This document shows positions 33,812 to 44,632 of a DNA stretch of 64,000 bases, one piece after another. Made by a program: the position numbers and the translations under genes. The number at the start of each line of letters is the position of its first letter. Positions within the stretch are counted from its first letter, which is position 1. This DNA is from Macrothele yani (taxonomy: Eukaryota; Arthropoda; Arachnida; Araneae; Macrothelidae): contig CM077025.1 of NCBI GenBank assembly GCA_039090855.1, positions 98,560,489 through 98,624,488 of the forward strand, in the 5' to 3' direction. Below the pieces are notes generated by a model that saw nothing but the letters and a program-made list of their open reading frames with translations, made no database searches and was not told the DNA's origin.

Positions 33812-33935
33812 AACATGTCTACCATTGCCTTGAAAAAGCCTCCCAGTGGAGTGCGAAAGCTTGACGAATCTCTGTCATTATTACACCATAAAAATAAACG
33901 GATTTAATACGCTATATGTGTTTCTTGAGTAAGCA
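33812..33935 (+). mobile_element. Penelope-like 3' end inserted in the outer Tc1
   Basis: About 100 bases nearly identical to 14965-15065, including GTGCGAAAGCTTG and AATAAACGGATTTAATACGC. It separates KNWTVDE from FSDETTVT of the outer transposase. Confidence 0.75.
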
Positions 33936-33940
33936 TGTTT

Positions 33941-34330
33941 TCATTCATCAACAGTCCAATTCTTGTGTGCCTTGGCCCAAGCAATTTTTTTAAGCCGTTG
34001 TTGTTCAGTAAAACAAGCTTTTCGTTCAACTTTTCGTGCAATTAGTCCATTTTCTTGTAGCCTACGACGAACTGTACGTGCAGATGCAATAATGCTTGCT
34101 TCATTTTCCCACTCATTTCTTAAATCAGTGACTGTTTTAAACCTTGATGTTAAGGAACGACGAGTTAACATGCGATCATCACGTTCAGTACACAGCCTTG
34201 GTCGACCTGTTCTTTTTCTGTTTCCTACACATCCAGTTTCTGCAACACTTTTAATGGTGCGCAAGACAGTGGAATGATCACAGCCACATTTAAAAGCAAC
34301 TTTGGTGCCGTGTTCTCACCAATGGACAAC
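33941..34330 (-). pseudogene. outer Tc1 transposase, N-terminal half
   Basis: Reads GTKVAFKCGCDHSTVLRTIK, then KRTGRPRLCTERDDRML (GRPR linker), then RTVRRRLQENGLIARKV and AWAKAHKNWTVDE. Two paired helix-turn-helix units are therefore present. The first residues lie inside the right inverted repeat. Confidence 0.83.
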
Positions 34331-34784
34331 TAGAGAAGCTCTTTTAGTTCCATGCCGAGAAGGTGCACTTTGTTACTAAGAAACCGTGGCTATCCAATTA
34401 AATATTAAAGCGTATTTTTCTTGTTGGTAAGTTGTTTCAAGTGTCCTACAAGTCTCAATAAAGTACGATACAGTAATTTTACGTTAAATGCATTGTACCC
34501 TAATTTCACAAATTCCACTATTTTTTGCTTTTTATGACTAGACGCTGTGCTTTTGCTTGTAACTTCACTCCTATTACTGGTAATAACATTCTGTAAAAAT
34601 ATTTGAATTTGGCATAAAATTTCCTTTAAAATGACGTATTACATATATTCCTGAACTTACTATTACGTTGTATAAGATGACTTCAAACATCAAAAGTTGA
34701 CTTTCGGTCTACTGGTGTAGGAATTTCGGCCACGATTGTTTTAACTCATAAAAATGTACCTCCCAAAAAAATCACCCTAGAGTA

Positions 34785-35240
34785 GTGGCAGTTTATGGTT
34801 CTGGATCTTTGAACATAAACACTGTTCGTCGTTGGATAAGAAAATCAAAGGACACTGGAGGAATGTTGTCCGTACATGATTTGTCACGGAGTGGGAGGCC
34901 CGTAATCGCAACTTGCGATTTGAACAGACAGAAAAGCCGAAATCAATTTTTTCGATATTTCAAACCTCCCTAGTCCCCTTAAGTGCATGCTCACTGTGTT
35001 CTGGTACCACAGAGCCAATATTCATCAAGAGTACATTGTCAAAAGTACGACTATCAACTCTGAGAGCCACGTGCATATCTTACAAAATTCAAAGCAAAGA
35101 ATAAACCGCGTGCGTGTGAAAAAGCCAATGATTCTGCAACGCGACAACGTTAAACACCACGCCAGTGCTTTTACTTTAGCAGCCATACAGAAAATCGAGT
35201 TTGAAATTCTTGAACATCCTACCTACAGCTCAGATTTGGC
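34785..35240 (+). pseudogene. mariner transposase fragment
   Basis: VYGSGSLNINTVRRWIRKSK and LSRSGRPV are the mariner helix-turn-helix and linker. Later ILQRDNVKHHASAF and LEHPTYSSDLA give the second catalytic D and the YSPDLAP motif. The middle with the first catalytic residue is degraded. Confidence 0.75.
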
Positions 35241-35242
35241 TA

Positions 35243-35610
35243 TGAGTAGTGTGCACTGCGTATTTGGCTGTAGGTAGGGTGTTCAAGAATTTCAAACCGG
35301 ATTTTCTGTATGGACTCGAAAGTGAAAGCACTGGCGTGGTGTTTAGCGTTGTCGTGTTGCAGAATCATTGGCTTTTTTTTTTTTTTTCCCCACGCATGCT
35401 GTTTATTCTTTGAGTTGAATTTTGTTTTCTGCATAAGACACATCTGAAAGGAACGGTTTTTTTCCATCACTGGCATTTTTTCTCCACGCACGCGGTTTAT
35501 TCTTTGCTTTGAAAATTGTTTTCTGCTAGCAAGAGACATCTGAAAGTAATTCAGTTCACCGGCGTCGAAGATGTTCAAGCCGCTACGAGGAATTGGTTCG
35601 GAGAACAACC
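35243..35610 (-). pseudogene. inverted duplicate of the mariner fragment
   Basis: The minus strand repeats MILQHDNAKHHASAFTFESIQ and EILEHPTYS, facing the plus-strand copy to form an imperfect palindrome of about 115 bases per arm (about 35126-35241 and 35253-35372). An extra run of T (A on the coding strand) sits within it. Confidence 0.75.
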
Positions 35611-35796
35611 CGAAGATTTTTACAGAGACGGATTTAAAAAACTTGTTAAACGTCAGCGTATCTGTATTGAGTGTGAGAAAAATAAAATATATGAAATAAA
35701 GTAGAAACTTTGAGCTCTGTTTTTTTTTTGTTTGGTTTCAATTTGATACCTTGCCATGGGGTTATATATAGGTATGGAGGCATTACTTTCTGAACG

Positions 35797-36124
35797 CTCT
35801 CTTGGCCTAGTGGTCCAAGTTCGTGACTGCTATGGAGAGGTCTCAGGTTCGATCCCAGGCAGGTACGAAAGCTCGAACCACTAAATATCCGCCGTGCGTC
35901 GGATCGGCACGTTAGGCCGTCAGATCCTGGGTACTGCCCCTCCTCCTGTTATAAATAAGGGCGTCTTTCTCCACTTTCTTTCTCGCTTCTTTCTCCACTT
36001 TCTTTCTCGCTTCTTTGTGACTTTCTTGTCTGGCACTCTAGCCCAAATCTCCTAGCTTCCTACTTCTAAGGGTCATTTAAGACCTTGGGTCAGTGACTTC
36101 CTTCCTGAAATTCTCTACATACGA
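35797..36124 (+). mobile_element. SINE family B
   Basis: A-box TGGCCTAGTGGTCCAAG and B-box GGTTCGATCCCAGGCAGG. An internal duplication CACTTTCTTTCTCGCTTCTT occurs at about 35971. TCTGAACG flanks it at 35789-35796 and 36125-36132. Confidence 0.85.
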
Positions 36125-36125
36125 T

Positions 36126-36180
36126 CTGAACGTATATATAGTGTATATATATGATCTAAACGTATATATAGTGTTTCTGA

Positions 36181-36218
<38 letters not shown>

Positions 36219-36222
36219 TTTT
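36126..36222. repeat. (TA)n/(CA)n microsatellite
   Basis: GATCT(G/A)AACGTATATATAGTG is repeated twice, then (TA)n at 36182-36203 and (CA)n to about 36218, grown from the SINE B tail. Confidence 0.85.
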
Positions 36223-36499
36223 TTCTGAGGTAGTAGGGTAGATCATGTACAGTTGTGGATTTTACCGTTTCTGCAGTAAGTATGGAGAGGCTTTCGTTAG
36301 CACTGGAAAGTTCACCGAAACGTACATGACGTTGAATTATATTGTGGCGTAAGATGATGCAGCAGAAGATATAAAAATTGCAATTCGTTTAAATCTCATG
36401 TCTATAGAAAAACATACATTTTTTAAGAGCGAAAGACCAATGTTATGTAATATATAGTTATATTTAGTGCATTACACCGTATGCAACTGCCAGTTTTAC

Positions 36500-37110
36500 G
36501 GTTTCTAACATTTCCTGCACAGTAAATTACATGGTACGCGACTGTAAGATTCGCGGTACATAACTGTTCCTTCACAGTAAATTACACGACACGTGACTGT
36601 GAGATTCACCTTCACAGAAACTTACACGGCAGGTGACTGTAAGATTCGCGGTGCGTATTGTTCCTTCACAGTAAATTACACGGTACGTGACTGTAAATTT
36701 CGCCTTTGCAGAAAATTACACAATACGGGACTGTAAGGTTCCCCTTCACAGAAAATTACACGGTGAAAGACTGTAAGATTCGTGTCGCACATTGTTCCTT
36801 CACATTAAATTACACGGTACGTGACTGTAACATTCACGAAGCATAACTGCTCCTTCACAGTAAATTATATGGTATGTGACTAAGATTCACCTTCACAGCA
36901 AATTACACAGTACGTGATTGTAAGATTCGCGGTGCACATTGTTTCTTCACAGTAAATTACACGGTACGTGGCTGTAAGATTTACGGTGCATAAGTGTTCC
37001 TTCATAGTAAATTACACAGTATGTGACTGAAAGATTAAAGGTGTATACTCTTCCTTCATAGAAAATTACGTAGTAGATTATTGTAAGACTCTCAGTGGAC
37101 AGTTCCTTCG
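36500..37110. repeat. minisatellite with alternating long and short units
   Basis: About 12 degenerate units of the form CCTTCACAGTAAATTACACGGTACGTGACTGTAAGATT. Some are followed by CGCGGTGCATAACTGTT and some not, giving ~54- and ~38-base units that partly alternate. Non-coding; the ACTGTAA motif is imperfectly palindromic with TTACAGT. Confidence 0.85.
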
Positions 37111-38410
37111 TAGTTATTTTCTGTAAATAACACAGCACCAAACTGTTAGTCTTACGATATCTTTATGGCAACCTCGTTAACTCTTCAAAACCGTAAAATT
37201 TACATCACAGTCAGATGTTTTACAGTGCACCATTTCTTTGAAGCGCAAATCGAAAATGGATTCAAGCTGACGAAATAGAGTTATCATCGTTGTTGATCAC
37301 ATGAAAAAAAGGAACCAAGATCTCGCTAATGTCTGAAAGAATTTCAATTCAAAAAAGCAGTGAAACAGAACTTCCTAAATTAAAAATCTATCTGGAAAAT
37401 CCAAGCCGAGGTTGAGCGATACATCATTCATATTTTCGCATGGCATTGATTTATCAACTGTCATGCTTGAAGCAATGGCATTTAATAAATCAACTGAAAT
37501 TGCTAAATAATGAAGCGAGAGATTTTTAAAGCCGAGGTCCACATGATGTCTGATTAGAGAAGTGGGTTTACCAAAGCATACAAAGCAATCAACTGAACGT
37601 ATTAATCTCCGGATCCTTTCGATTTATAAGCATGAATAATTTATTCACTGTTAGCTCGAATGACATGGAATGATATATGTTGGAATATTTGAAAAGAGAT
37701 CAGATGTGTACTAGTTCACGTTTCACTCTCTGATGGTACAAAAAAAAGTGTATTATTTGTCAGAGATAACCAATTTTTATAAAATTAATAATATTTAATT
37801 TGGTATCTTCTAAACTTCAACTGCGTGAAACTGACAAAAGTCTAATCTGGAAGTGACACAGAATTTAGAAGACGTATGCATATTTGCGATTTTTATAATA
37901 CTGTATTTAGAGTAGTAATATGAAAATGTGAGCCAAAATCTGTGGACGCAGATCTAGTTTTGCCGATACAAAACGGCACTTCAATGTGAAATTTTTTACA
38001 CCTACGCTTTGTAGTCTTGAACATGAATGAAATGAATAACGTAAACGATAAAACAATTCTAAGCACACAAGTTATGAATGATTTAGACCATTGGTTCTCA
38101 ATCCATCTGTGAAAAGGATGCCTATCAATCCTTTTCATCATATGTCAGAGAGTCATTCCTCCGTTTCCAAGACTGCCGGACGCAAAAGGTGCATTCCAAA
38201 TAATATGCATATAATATTGAAAACCTTTTATTTTTTCCATATTGGTGCAAATGCATTTACTTGGATTATTTTTATAGTTTCACAAATTTAATAGCAATAG
38301 AAAACGTTGATGGATTTTAAAACTTTTTATATTCATAACTAATTACTTAACTTTTAATAGACTAAACTGAAACATACTTCAATAAACAAAACGTTAAATA
38401 GCTAAATAAT
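37111..38410. other. AT-rich non-coding stretch
   Basis: No gene recognised. Confidence 0.5.
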
Positions 38411-39456
38411 GATAGCACGTTCGGCGCGTAACTGGAAGACCCTGGGTTCGATTCCCGGTGGTGGCCGATGAGAATTTTTCCGTGACTCACTTATAAACGT
38501 CGAAAGAGCGATGACTTCTGTTCGATGTTCCTAATCCACGTCAATTGTGTGTATTAATTATTCATTCGCCTCCTAGTTATTTGTTCAGTTGCTACTTACC
38601 ATCTTTGGTGAATCCGCAGCATTGTGCGGGACTCCAAAGAGCAACCTGCCATGTGGTTTGGCAGTTAGTCGTATGTGAGTCTGGAGAATTTTAGGCCGCT
38701 GTGGTGCAGTGGTAGCATGTGCGGCGCGTAACTGGAAGACCCTGGGTTCGATTCCCGGTGGTGGCCGATGAGAATTTTTCCGTGACTCACTTATAAACGT
38801 GGAAAGAGCGAAGATTTTTGTTTGATGTTCCTAATCCACGTCAATTGTGTGTATTAATTATTCATTCGCCTCCTAGTTATTTGTTCAGTTGCTGCTTACC
38901 ATCTTTGGTGAATCCGCAGCATTGTGCGGGACTCCAAAGATCAACCTGCCATGTGGTTTGGCAGTTAGTCGTATGTGAGTCTGGAGAATTTTAGGCCGCT
39001 GTGGTGCAGTGGTAGCATGTCCGGCGCGTAACTGGAAGACCCTGGGTTCGATTCCCGGTGGTGGCCGATGAGAATTTTTCCGTGACTCACTTATAAACGT
39101 TGAAAGAGCGATTACTTCTGTTTGATGTTCCTAATCCACGTCAATTGTGTGTATTAAATATTCATTCGCCTCCTAGTTATTTGTTCAGTTGCTACTTACC
39201 ATCTTTGGTGAATCCGTAGCATTGTGCGGGACTCCAAAAAGCAACCTGCCATGTGGTTTGGCAGTTGGTCGTATGTGAGTCTGGAGAATTCTAGGCCGCT
39301 GTGGTGCAGTGGTAGCATGTCCGGAGCGTAACTGGAAGACCCTGGGTTGAATTCCCGGTAGCGGTCGATGAGAATTTTTCCGTGACTCACTTATAAACGT
39401 GGAAAGAGCGATGACTTCTGTTTGATGTTCCTAATCCATGTCACTTGTGTGTATTA
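38411..39456 (+). repeat. tandem array of 300-bp units carrying tRNA-like promoters
   Basis: About 3.5 units with an exact 300-base period: GGCGCGTAACTGG-type landmarks at 38421, 38721, 39021 and 39321. Each unit holds GTGGTGCAGTGGTAGCAT (A-box-like) and GGGTTCGATTCCCGG (B box), bounded by GGCCGCT...TGGTGGCC, which pair like an acceptor stem. The anticodon loop lacks the usual T33, so it is tRNA-like rather than a tRNA gene. Units differ at a few percent. The last B box is damaged (GGGTTGAATTCCC). No open frame runs through the units. Confidence 0.88.
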
Positions 39457-39489
39457 GAATGCCACAATATTGTAATTAAGCTTATTCAG

Positions 39490-40920
39490 ATGAAGATTAC
39501 AGTCAATGAGAAATCTGCGATTGTTTTTTCTTGGATACGCGGAGGAGTGCTTGAAAAGGTACAACGAGGTCACTTTCAACCTCAAATCTTCTTTGTTTTC
39601 ATTTGAAACAGAGTTGAAAAGCCTGACTCACAAAGATATGTCGACACAAATAAGAGCAATGCGTGGATAACTCTTTCTACCTCTTTTGGGTAGGAATCCG
39701 AACATCACGGGCAAAAATTATATGACTTTGCTCCCGAATCAGCCTTCAGCTCCAGAAATTCATCTTTGCAACCAACAGGAACTTTTTCAACTGAAAATTT
39801 GAATGGATTTCGCACTAAATCCAACTCCTTATAATTGAGTTCGGGAAAATAAAGGCTGAATTTATTTTCTAGTCCTGTCAAATTGTGCAAAATTTCATTT
39901 TTCGCAAATTCTGGAAGCATTTGGTCACCTCCAGCAACAGGAACTGATGATAATTTCTCAAACATTGCAGCATTTTTTATGTTGACTATGCCAATTTCCC
40001 AACTTGCTCATGAAAGCTTTCAAGAAATCAATGAATTTTATGATGTTTGTATTCTTTCCTTGCATCTGAAGATTTAGTTTTCTCAGCTGCTCAAAAATGT
40101 CGACCAAATGGGCAAGGTCATCTCTCATCATCCAACCAGGCAAGAAATTCCATCTTACCCTAAACTTCAAGAAAACATTTGAGCTCATCTCTAAGCTCAA
40201 CTACCCGTCCAGTTACATTTCCTTTTGACAGTGATCGAAAGTTTGTGTGGAAAAGTAGCAAATTATGACCTGCATCCGTGTCAATACATAACTTCCTGAA
40301 AATTCGTATGTTGAGAGCTTCTCCTTTGACAAAATTCACAGTTTGAATTGTTTGATTCAAAACCTTCCCTAGTGTAACTGGAAGTGTTTCTAAGGCCAGT
40401 GCCTGACGATGAATCATACAATGAATGCCTTTCACTTTTAGAGCTCTCTTTTTCACACTAAGTTGAAGTCCATATTTTGTCTCCAACATAGCTGCAGCTC
40501 CGGCATTCATTGCCGGAGCACCGACAGACTTTATTTCAGGAAATATACACCACCCACAGACATTAATCGAGGAAAGGGTTTCTGATTAAAGATAAAACCT
40601 TTCCAAAATATCTGAGGCCTTGGTAGTTGTTTCAAGAAGAGAATAAAAGAAACTTCTCTTTAAATGAACCTGAGTGAACATATCTGGCTAACATTAGCAA
40701 CTGAAAACACGATACCACAACAGTCGATTCGTCGAATTGAATTGAAAATAAGCCAAATGCTTCAAATTTGGATCTCCGGCACAACTTGATCCTTGATGTC
40801 AATGGCCATGTTGCTGTTTCTCCTTCGAACTGTACTGTTTGATAGTGAAAGTGTTGCAAGTTTTTTCTCCAATCCATTTCCCAACACAATTTCCACCATC
40901 CATTTCAACAACACAATTTC
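39490..40920 (-). pseudogene. hAT transposase (ZBED5-like/Buster type) pseudogene
   Basis: Read on the minus strand: LSNSTVRRRNSNMAIDIKDQ, FSIQFDESTVVV (first catalytic D), NAGAAAMLETKYG (normally DGAxAM), HCMIHRQALALETLP, LLFHTNFRSLSKGNV (normally WLSKG), LVDIFEQLRKLNLQMQGKNTNI and STYLCESGFSTL, the hAT dimerisation motif. The order and spacing match ZBED5/SCAND3-like hAT transposases. There are multiple frameshifts and stops, including a pair near 40590. A BED-type N-terminus is not attached; a degraded candidate lies at 41745-41954. Confidence 0.85.
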
Positions 40921-40923
40921 CAA

Positions 40924-41019
40924 AAATAAATAAATGAATAAATTTTGATCAAACCTTGCGCTCTCTCTAATCCACATGAAAGCGCAAGGTTTGATCAAAA
41001 TGTATTCATTTATTTATTT
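40924..41019. repeat. 39-bp-arm hairpin
   Basis: 40924-40962 and 40981-41019 are reverse complements with one mismatch, around an 18-base loop. AAATAAAT runs lie at the base and TTGATCAAACCTTGCGCT near the tip. It sits at the upstream edge of the hAT pseudogene. Confidence 0.9.
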
Positions 41020-41744
41020 TATTTATTTACCTGCAATTTCATGCCACACTACAACAAAACAGAATTTAGTCCATGCACACCCGGGACTACAACTTCAATC
41101 ATAATAAACAACAAAAGTCCAAGAATACAGTAATACCATTAATAATATAAATGTGCAAACAGAATTAATGGACTAAGACTTTTTATATCGTAGAAATCAA
41201 CGGTTGCACGCAGCATGCAACCAAAGTAACTAAGAAATTAAGAAAAAAAACAAAGTAACTAAGAAATTGCAGCACTTCAAAAGTATAACTATTACACAAC
41301 TTAAAAAGTATAACAATTTCCATACAATTCGATTTTTGCAAATATCATATTTTCATTGAGACATACACATGACGAAGTATATACCAATGAAATTAATGTT
41401 TTCAAAAAATTACATACTAAAATAAATAATTTAGTCACGCAAACCGACAAGAAGAAGGTTCGAACACTTCGTAGCCACAAGGAGCACAACCAAAGTAAAT
41501 AATAATTGCAAGGCATCAAAGTAACACTATAATCTTTTAGTTTTAAATAAATTAAAGCACTGCAACAGATTCTTTATAACAAATCGTTGCGATGTAATGT
41601 GGCAAGAGAACCAGAAAAAAAAAAAGGCTAACAAATAGCCTGACGAGCCCCTAGTCCTTTTTCTTTAATTGTATGTGGTTTTGTCTGCTATGCTATTTCC
41701 AGTTCTACGATATAAGAAGCTTCAGTAACCTTGCGGTTCATTTT
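41020..41744. other. non-coding stretch
   Basis: No gene recognised. It may be an insertion separating the two hAT parts. Confidence 0.45.
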
Positions 41745-41954
41745 TTACAATGTCCTTGTTGAATCCATTTTATCTTTTGAGGCCATCCTCATGACGTTCA
41801 AAAAGTTTTGGTCCATGTCCTTCCTTGTGCTGAGGATGAACATTCTGCATAACACATTGAGCCTTTCTTCTCCTTTGAGGAAAATGGATGCGAATCCATA
41901 TTGGATTTGTGAATCATCGTACCCTCTTTTTTTGACACTCATGATGGGCTCCAA
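41745..41954 (-). pseudogene. possible hAT N-terminal remnant
   Basis: KKRGYDDSQIQYGFASI resembles the 'KRKYDxSYLxFGF' opening of ZBED5-like hAT proteins. The following zinc-binding C and H residues are mostly lost. Same strand as, and upstream of, the hAT pseudogene. Confidence 0.5.
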
Positions 41955-42317
41955 AATCTAGAACAAAGAACAAGAAAAAGTCAAATTTAAGAATAAATGG
42001 AATATTTCTACAGATAAAAAGTGAAATTTTTATTTTTAATTTAATATATGATCATCAATATTACAACAGTTTGAGTCTGTGGTCCCACCCCCCCCACCCC
42101 CACCCTCCGAGAACCTCTGATCTAGACACTGAGATAGCCTTACTATTCTAATGAAACATGCTTATAAAATCACGCGAGAGCTTTTTACCCTGTTGTAGCA
42201 AGTGTCTCTATTTTGTTTCATTCCAGCGAGTACTTGATTATAACTTCTTCATTTATAAGAAGTTTCGATTGAACTGTTCAAGGAAAAGATAAGTTATTCC
42301 AATTATCAGCTGATATA

Positions 42318-43525
42318 CACTGAAGTGCCAGAAAAACTGGTACACCAGTCTAATACTTGGTAGGTTCCCCACGGGAGCGCAGGACTGCAGAAATACGACG
42401 GGACATGGACTCCACTAGATTTTGGAAATATGCCAATGCACACCATACTTCCTGCAGAGCGTTCCACAATTCGGGTGTATTCGGAGGTCTCGGATTCCTG
42501 TGTTCGATAGCGCGTTGCATGGCATCCCAAATGTGTTCTATCACGTTCAGGTCTGGGGACTTGGGTGGGAATGGCAACACCTCAAACTCAGATGAATGCT
42601 CTTCTAACCATAATGTGGCGTCCCGACACTTGTATGGAGGTGCATTGTCTGTTGGAACAGGCCCAACCCATCAGCATGAATGCAGGACATGAACGGGTGT
42701 ACCTCGTTAGAAAGGATGCGCACATAGCATTGGCCGGTTACAGACGTTTATAGACGTACCACTGGTCCCAGTGAAGTCCAGCTAAACACACCCCATACCA
42801 TTACGGACTCCCCACCAGCCGATACAGTTCCCTATTGACAGGCGGGATCCATGGCTTCGTGGGGTTTGCGCCGAAAACACAAATCCTTCCATCTGCCCGA
42901 TACAGTTGGAAACGTGACTCGTCAGACCAGGCTACTTGTTTCCAGTCATCAAGTGTCCGGTGGTGGTGTTGCCGTGCCCAAGCGAGGCGCATAGCTCTGT
43001 GTTGTGCACCCATCAAGGGGACTCGAGTTAGGCGTCGGCTCCCAAAGCCCATATCGTGCAGGGTACGTTGCACGGACGCTGATGCTTGTTGAGGCTCCAG
43101 CATTAAATTCCGATGATACCTGCGAGAGTGTTGCACGCCTATCGCGTGAAACGATTCTTGACAGCCAACGATGGTCACATTCACCCAATGTCTTTTTTAT
43201 GGCCACACTGGTATCGTAGGTTGGAGGTTTTTCCGGAATTCTTGTAGTCACGGTACACCCTTGCAATGGTCGTCCGTGAAAATCCGAACTTCGTTTCTAC
43301 CTCCGAAATGCTATGGCCCATCTCACGTGCACCGACTATGACACCGCGTTGAAAATCACTAAAATCGTTACTACTTGTCATTCTCATGCCGAAAACAGCT
43401 CTGACAGCTGGCAATGATGTCTATCGCTTTATATACGCACTGGTGGAATCAACCGAATACGCGCATAAGTGACGTTCTGTGTATTTTGCATAACCTTGTC
43501 TGTACCAGTTTTTCTGGCACTTCAG
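42318..43525 (-). mobile_element. Tc1-like transposon
   Basis: 24 of 24 bases match between the ends (CTGAAGTGCCAGAAAAACTG...). The left end has TA at 42316-42317; the right tip has lost its last bases, reading CAGGG where CAGTGTA is expected. Confidence 0.9.
42350..43414 (-). pseudogene. Tc1-like transposase pseudogene
   Basis: Three frames must be joined. 43414 onward gives DFSDFQRGVIVGAREMGHSI (helix-turn-helix). Then RWLSRIVSRDRRATL and RTLHDMGFGSRRLTRVPLM come before AWSDESRFQLYRADGRI with the first catalytic D. The C-terminal part has EVLPFPPKSPDLNVIEHIWD with the third E and ends SMSRRISAVLRSRGEPTKY. The second catalytic D lies in the scrambled stretch near 42610-42680 and is not readable. 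Confidence 0.86.
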
Positions 43526-44137
43526 GGTTTTTGAAGCTGCTATACTGTATTCGCTATCAAAAAGAAAAATATATTTAGTTTCCCTTCTTCCATTTTACTT
43601 TGTTTTTAATTATTAATCGCGTACAACTTTTGAAGTGTTAATCTCTTTATGATAAATCCGGAATTAATGCGTAGAGAATCAAACAAACAGAGAACAAGCT
43701 TATCGAGAAGACTTCGAATAGGTTCACGTTGACCCATACTTTTCAATATTGAAAAACTTGGGCTTCGCAAGAGTTCAGGTATTAATGAAAATTTCCTTTT
43801 ACCCGTGGTTGCCTGAGGAAAGAACCAAGGACCGGAATTCTGTTTGAGTGTCACACCAAAATCTACACTTCAAATGTGTTTAAGAACGCAGTAACTCAAA
43901 AAGGAAGGTTAAATTCCCACTATCTGATGCTTCCTGTGATTTTCGCCCTATTACTCTAATATTTTCTTACTTAAACATGTAATTACTTTTACTCGTATTG
44001 TGCGTCTGTGCACCTCTATAGATCCGATATTTATTGGTCTACAAAACAAGACAAAACGCTTGAGAAAATCGTGATACATAAAGCATGAAAACCTTCTAAA
44101 AATTAAAGGATTTCTGCATTAATCGAATAAAATAACT
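43526..44137. other. non-coding stretch
   Basis: No gene recognised. Confidence 0.5.
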
Positions 44138-44277
44138 AGGGTCATTTGTTCCAGATAAGAGAGAGGGTCAGTGCCATAAGACAAGCACTCCTACCAACAC
44201 TCACCCAGGACTCGAACCCGTATCCATGTCGAACGAAAAATTAGAAGCCACGCCTTGTACTACTTGGACACTGGGGA
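44138..44277 (-). mobile_element. SINE family A, decayed 5' half
   Basis: GGGTCA..TGTTCCAG, AGTGCCATAAGACAAGCA and ACTCGAACCCGTATCC align with the reverse-strand SINE A body and B box; the tail half is missing. Confidence 0.6.
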
Positions 44278-44396
44278 TGCAATTTAAAAAAAAAATTTCT
44301 ACTTGTTCACTATGCTATAAGCTCATACAACAATATTTCATTACACTTTTGCGCAATTATGAGGGAAATCAACTACTAATAGGACAAACTTTAAAG

Positions 44397-44632
44397 ACGA
44401 CAATCCGTTTTTTGGTGTAAATATGACAAGAATGGTAAGTCAGATCATATCCGAAAACTTGAAAATTTCGGCGTCCTAGAGCGGGAATCGAACCCACGAG
44501 TCCCCGATAGCGCCGGGGTATATCTGGGAGGTGTAGGTTCGGTTCCCACTTCAGGACGACGAAATTTTCAAGTTTTCGGGTATTATGACTTACCATTCTT
44601 GTCATATTTACACCAAAAAACGGATTGTCATC
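44397..44632. repeat. foldback element with tRNA-like centre
   Basis: Arms of about 100 bases (from ACGACAATCCG to AATCGAACCC, and its inverted copy ending near 44632) enclose a short core. Read on the minus strand, the centre forms a tRNA-like ~85-base cloverleaf: GTCCT/AGGAC ends, an anticodon-like stem CCCCG/CGGGG with loop GCGCTAT, and a B box GGGTTCGATTCCC. A half copy of one arm recurs at about 49940-49990. Probably a foldback MITE or an inverted SINE pair; not called as a tRNA. Confidence 0.7.

Larger units (their letters stand above)
31702..34737 (-). mobile_element. Tc1-like transposon with ~430-bp terminal inverted repeats, twice interrupted
   Basis: 31702-32131 and 34303-34737 are reverse complements at roughly 85-90%, from the outer tips (AGTCGTGACTAAAAATCCTG...) to GAACACGGTGCC inside. 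The transposase halves sit between them and partly within them. Inserted into it are another Tc1 element (32573-33783) and a Penelope end (33812-33935). Without these it would be about 1.7 kb. Such long repeats are unusual for Tc1 elements, which mostly have 20-200 bp. Confidence 0.8.

Noticed and set aside
36500..37110. CRISPR-like regular repeats
   Set aside because: Units abut without unique spacers, and the genome is eukaryotic.
39001..39075. Candidate tRNA in each 300-bp unit
   Set aside because: Lacks T33 and a clean D stem, and is part of a tandem array; kept only as tRNA-like.
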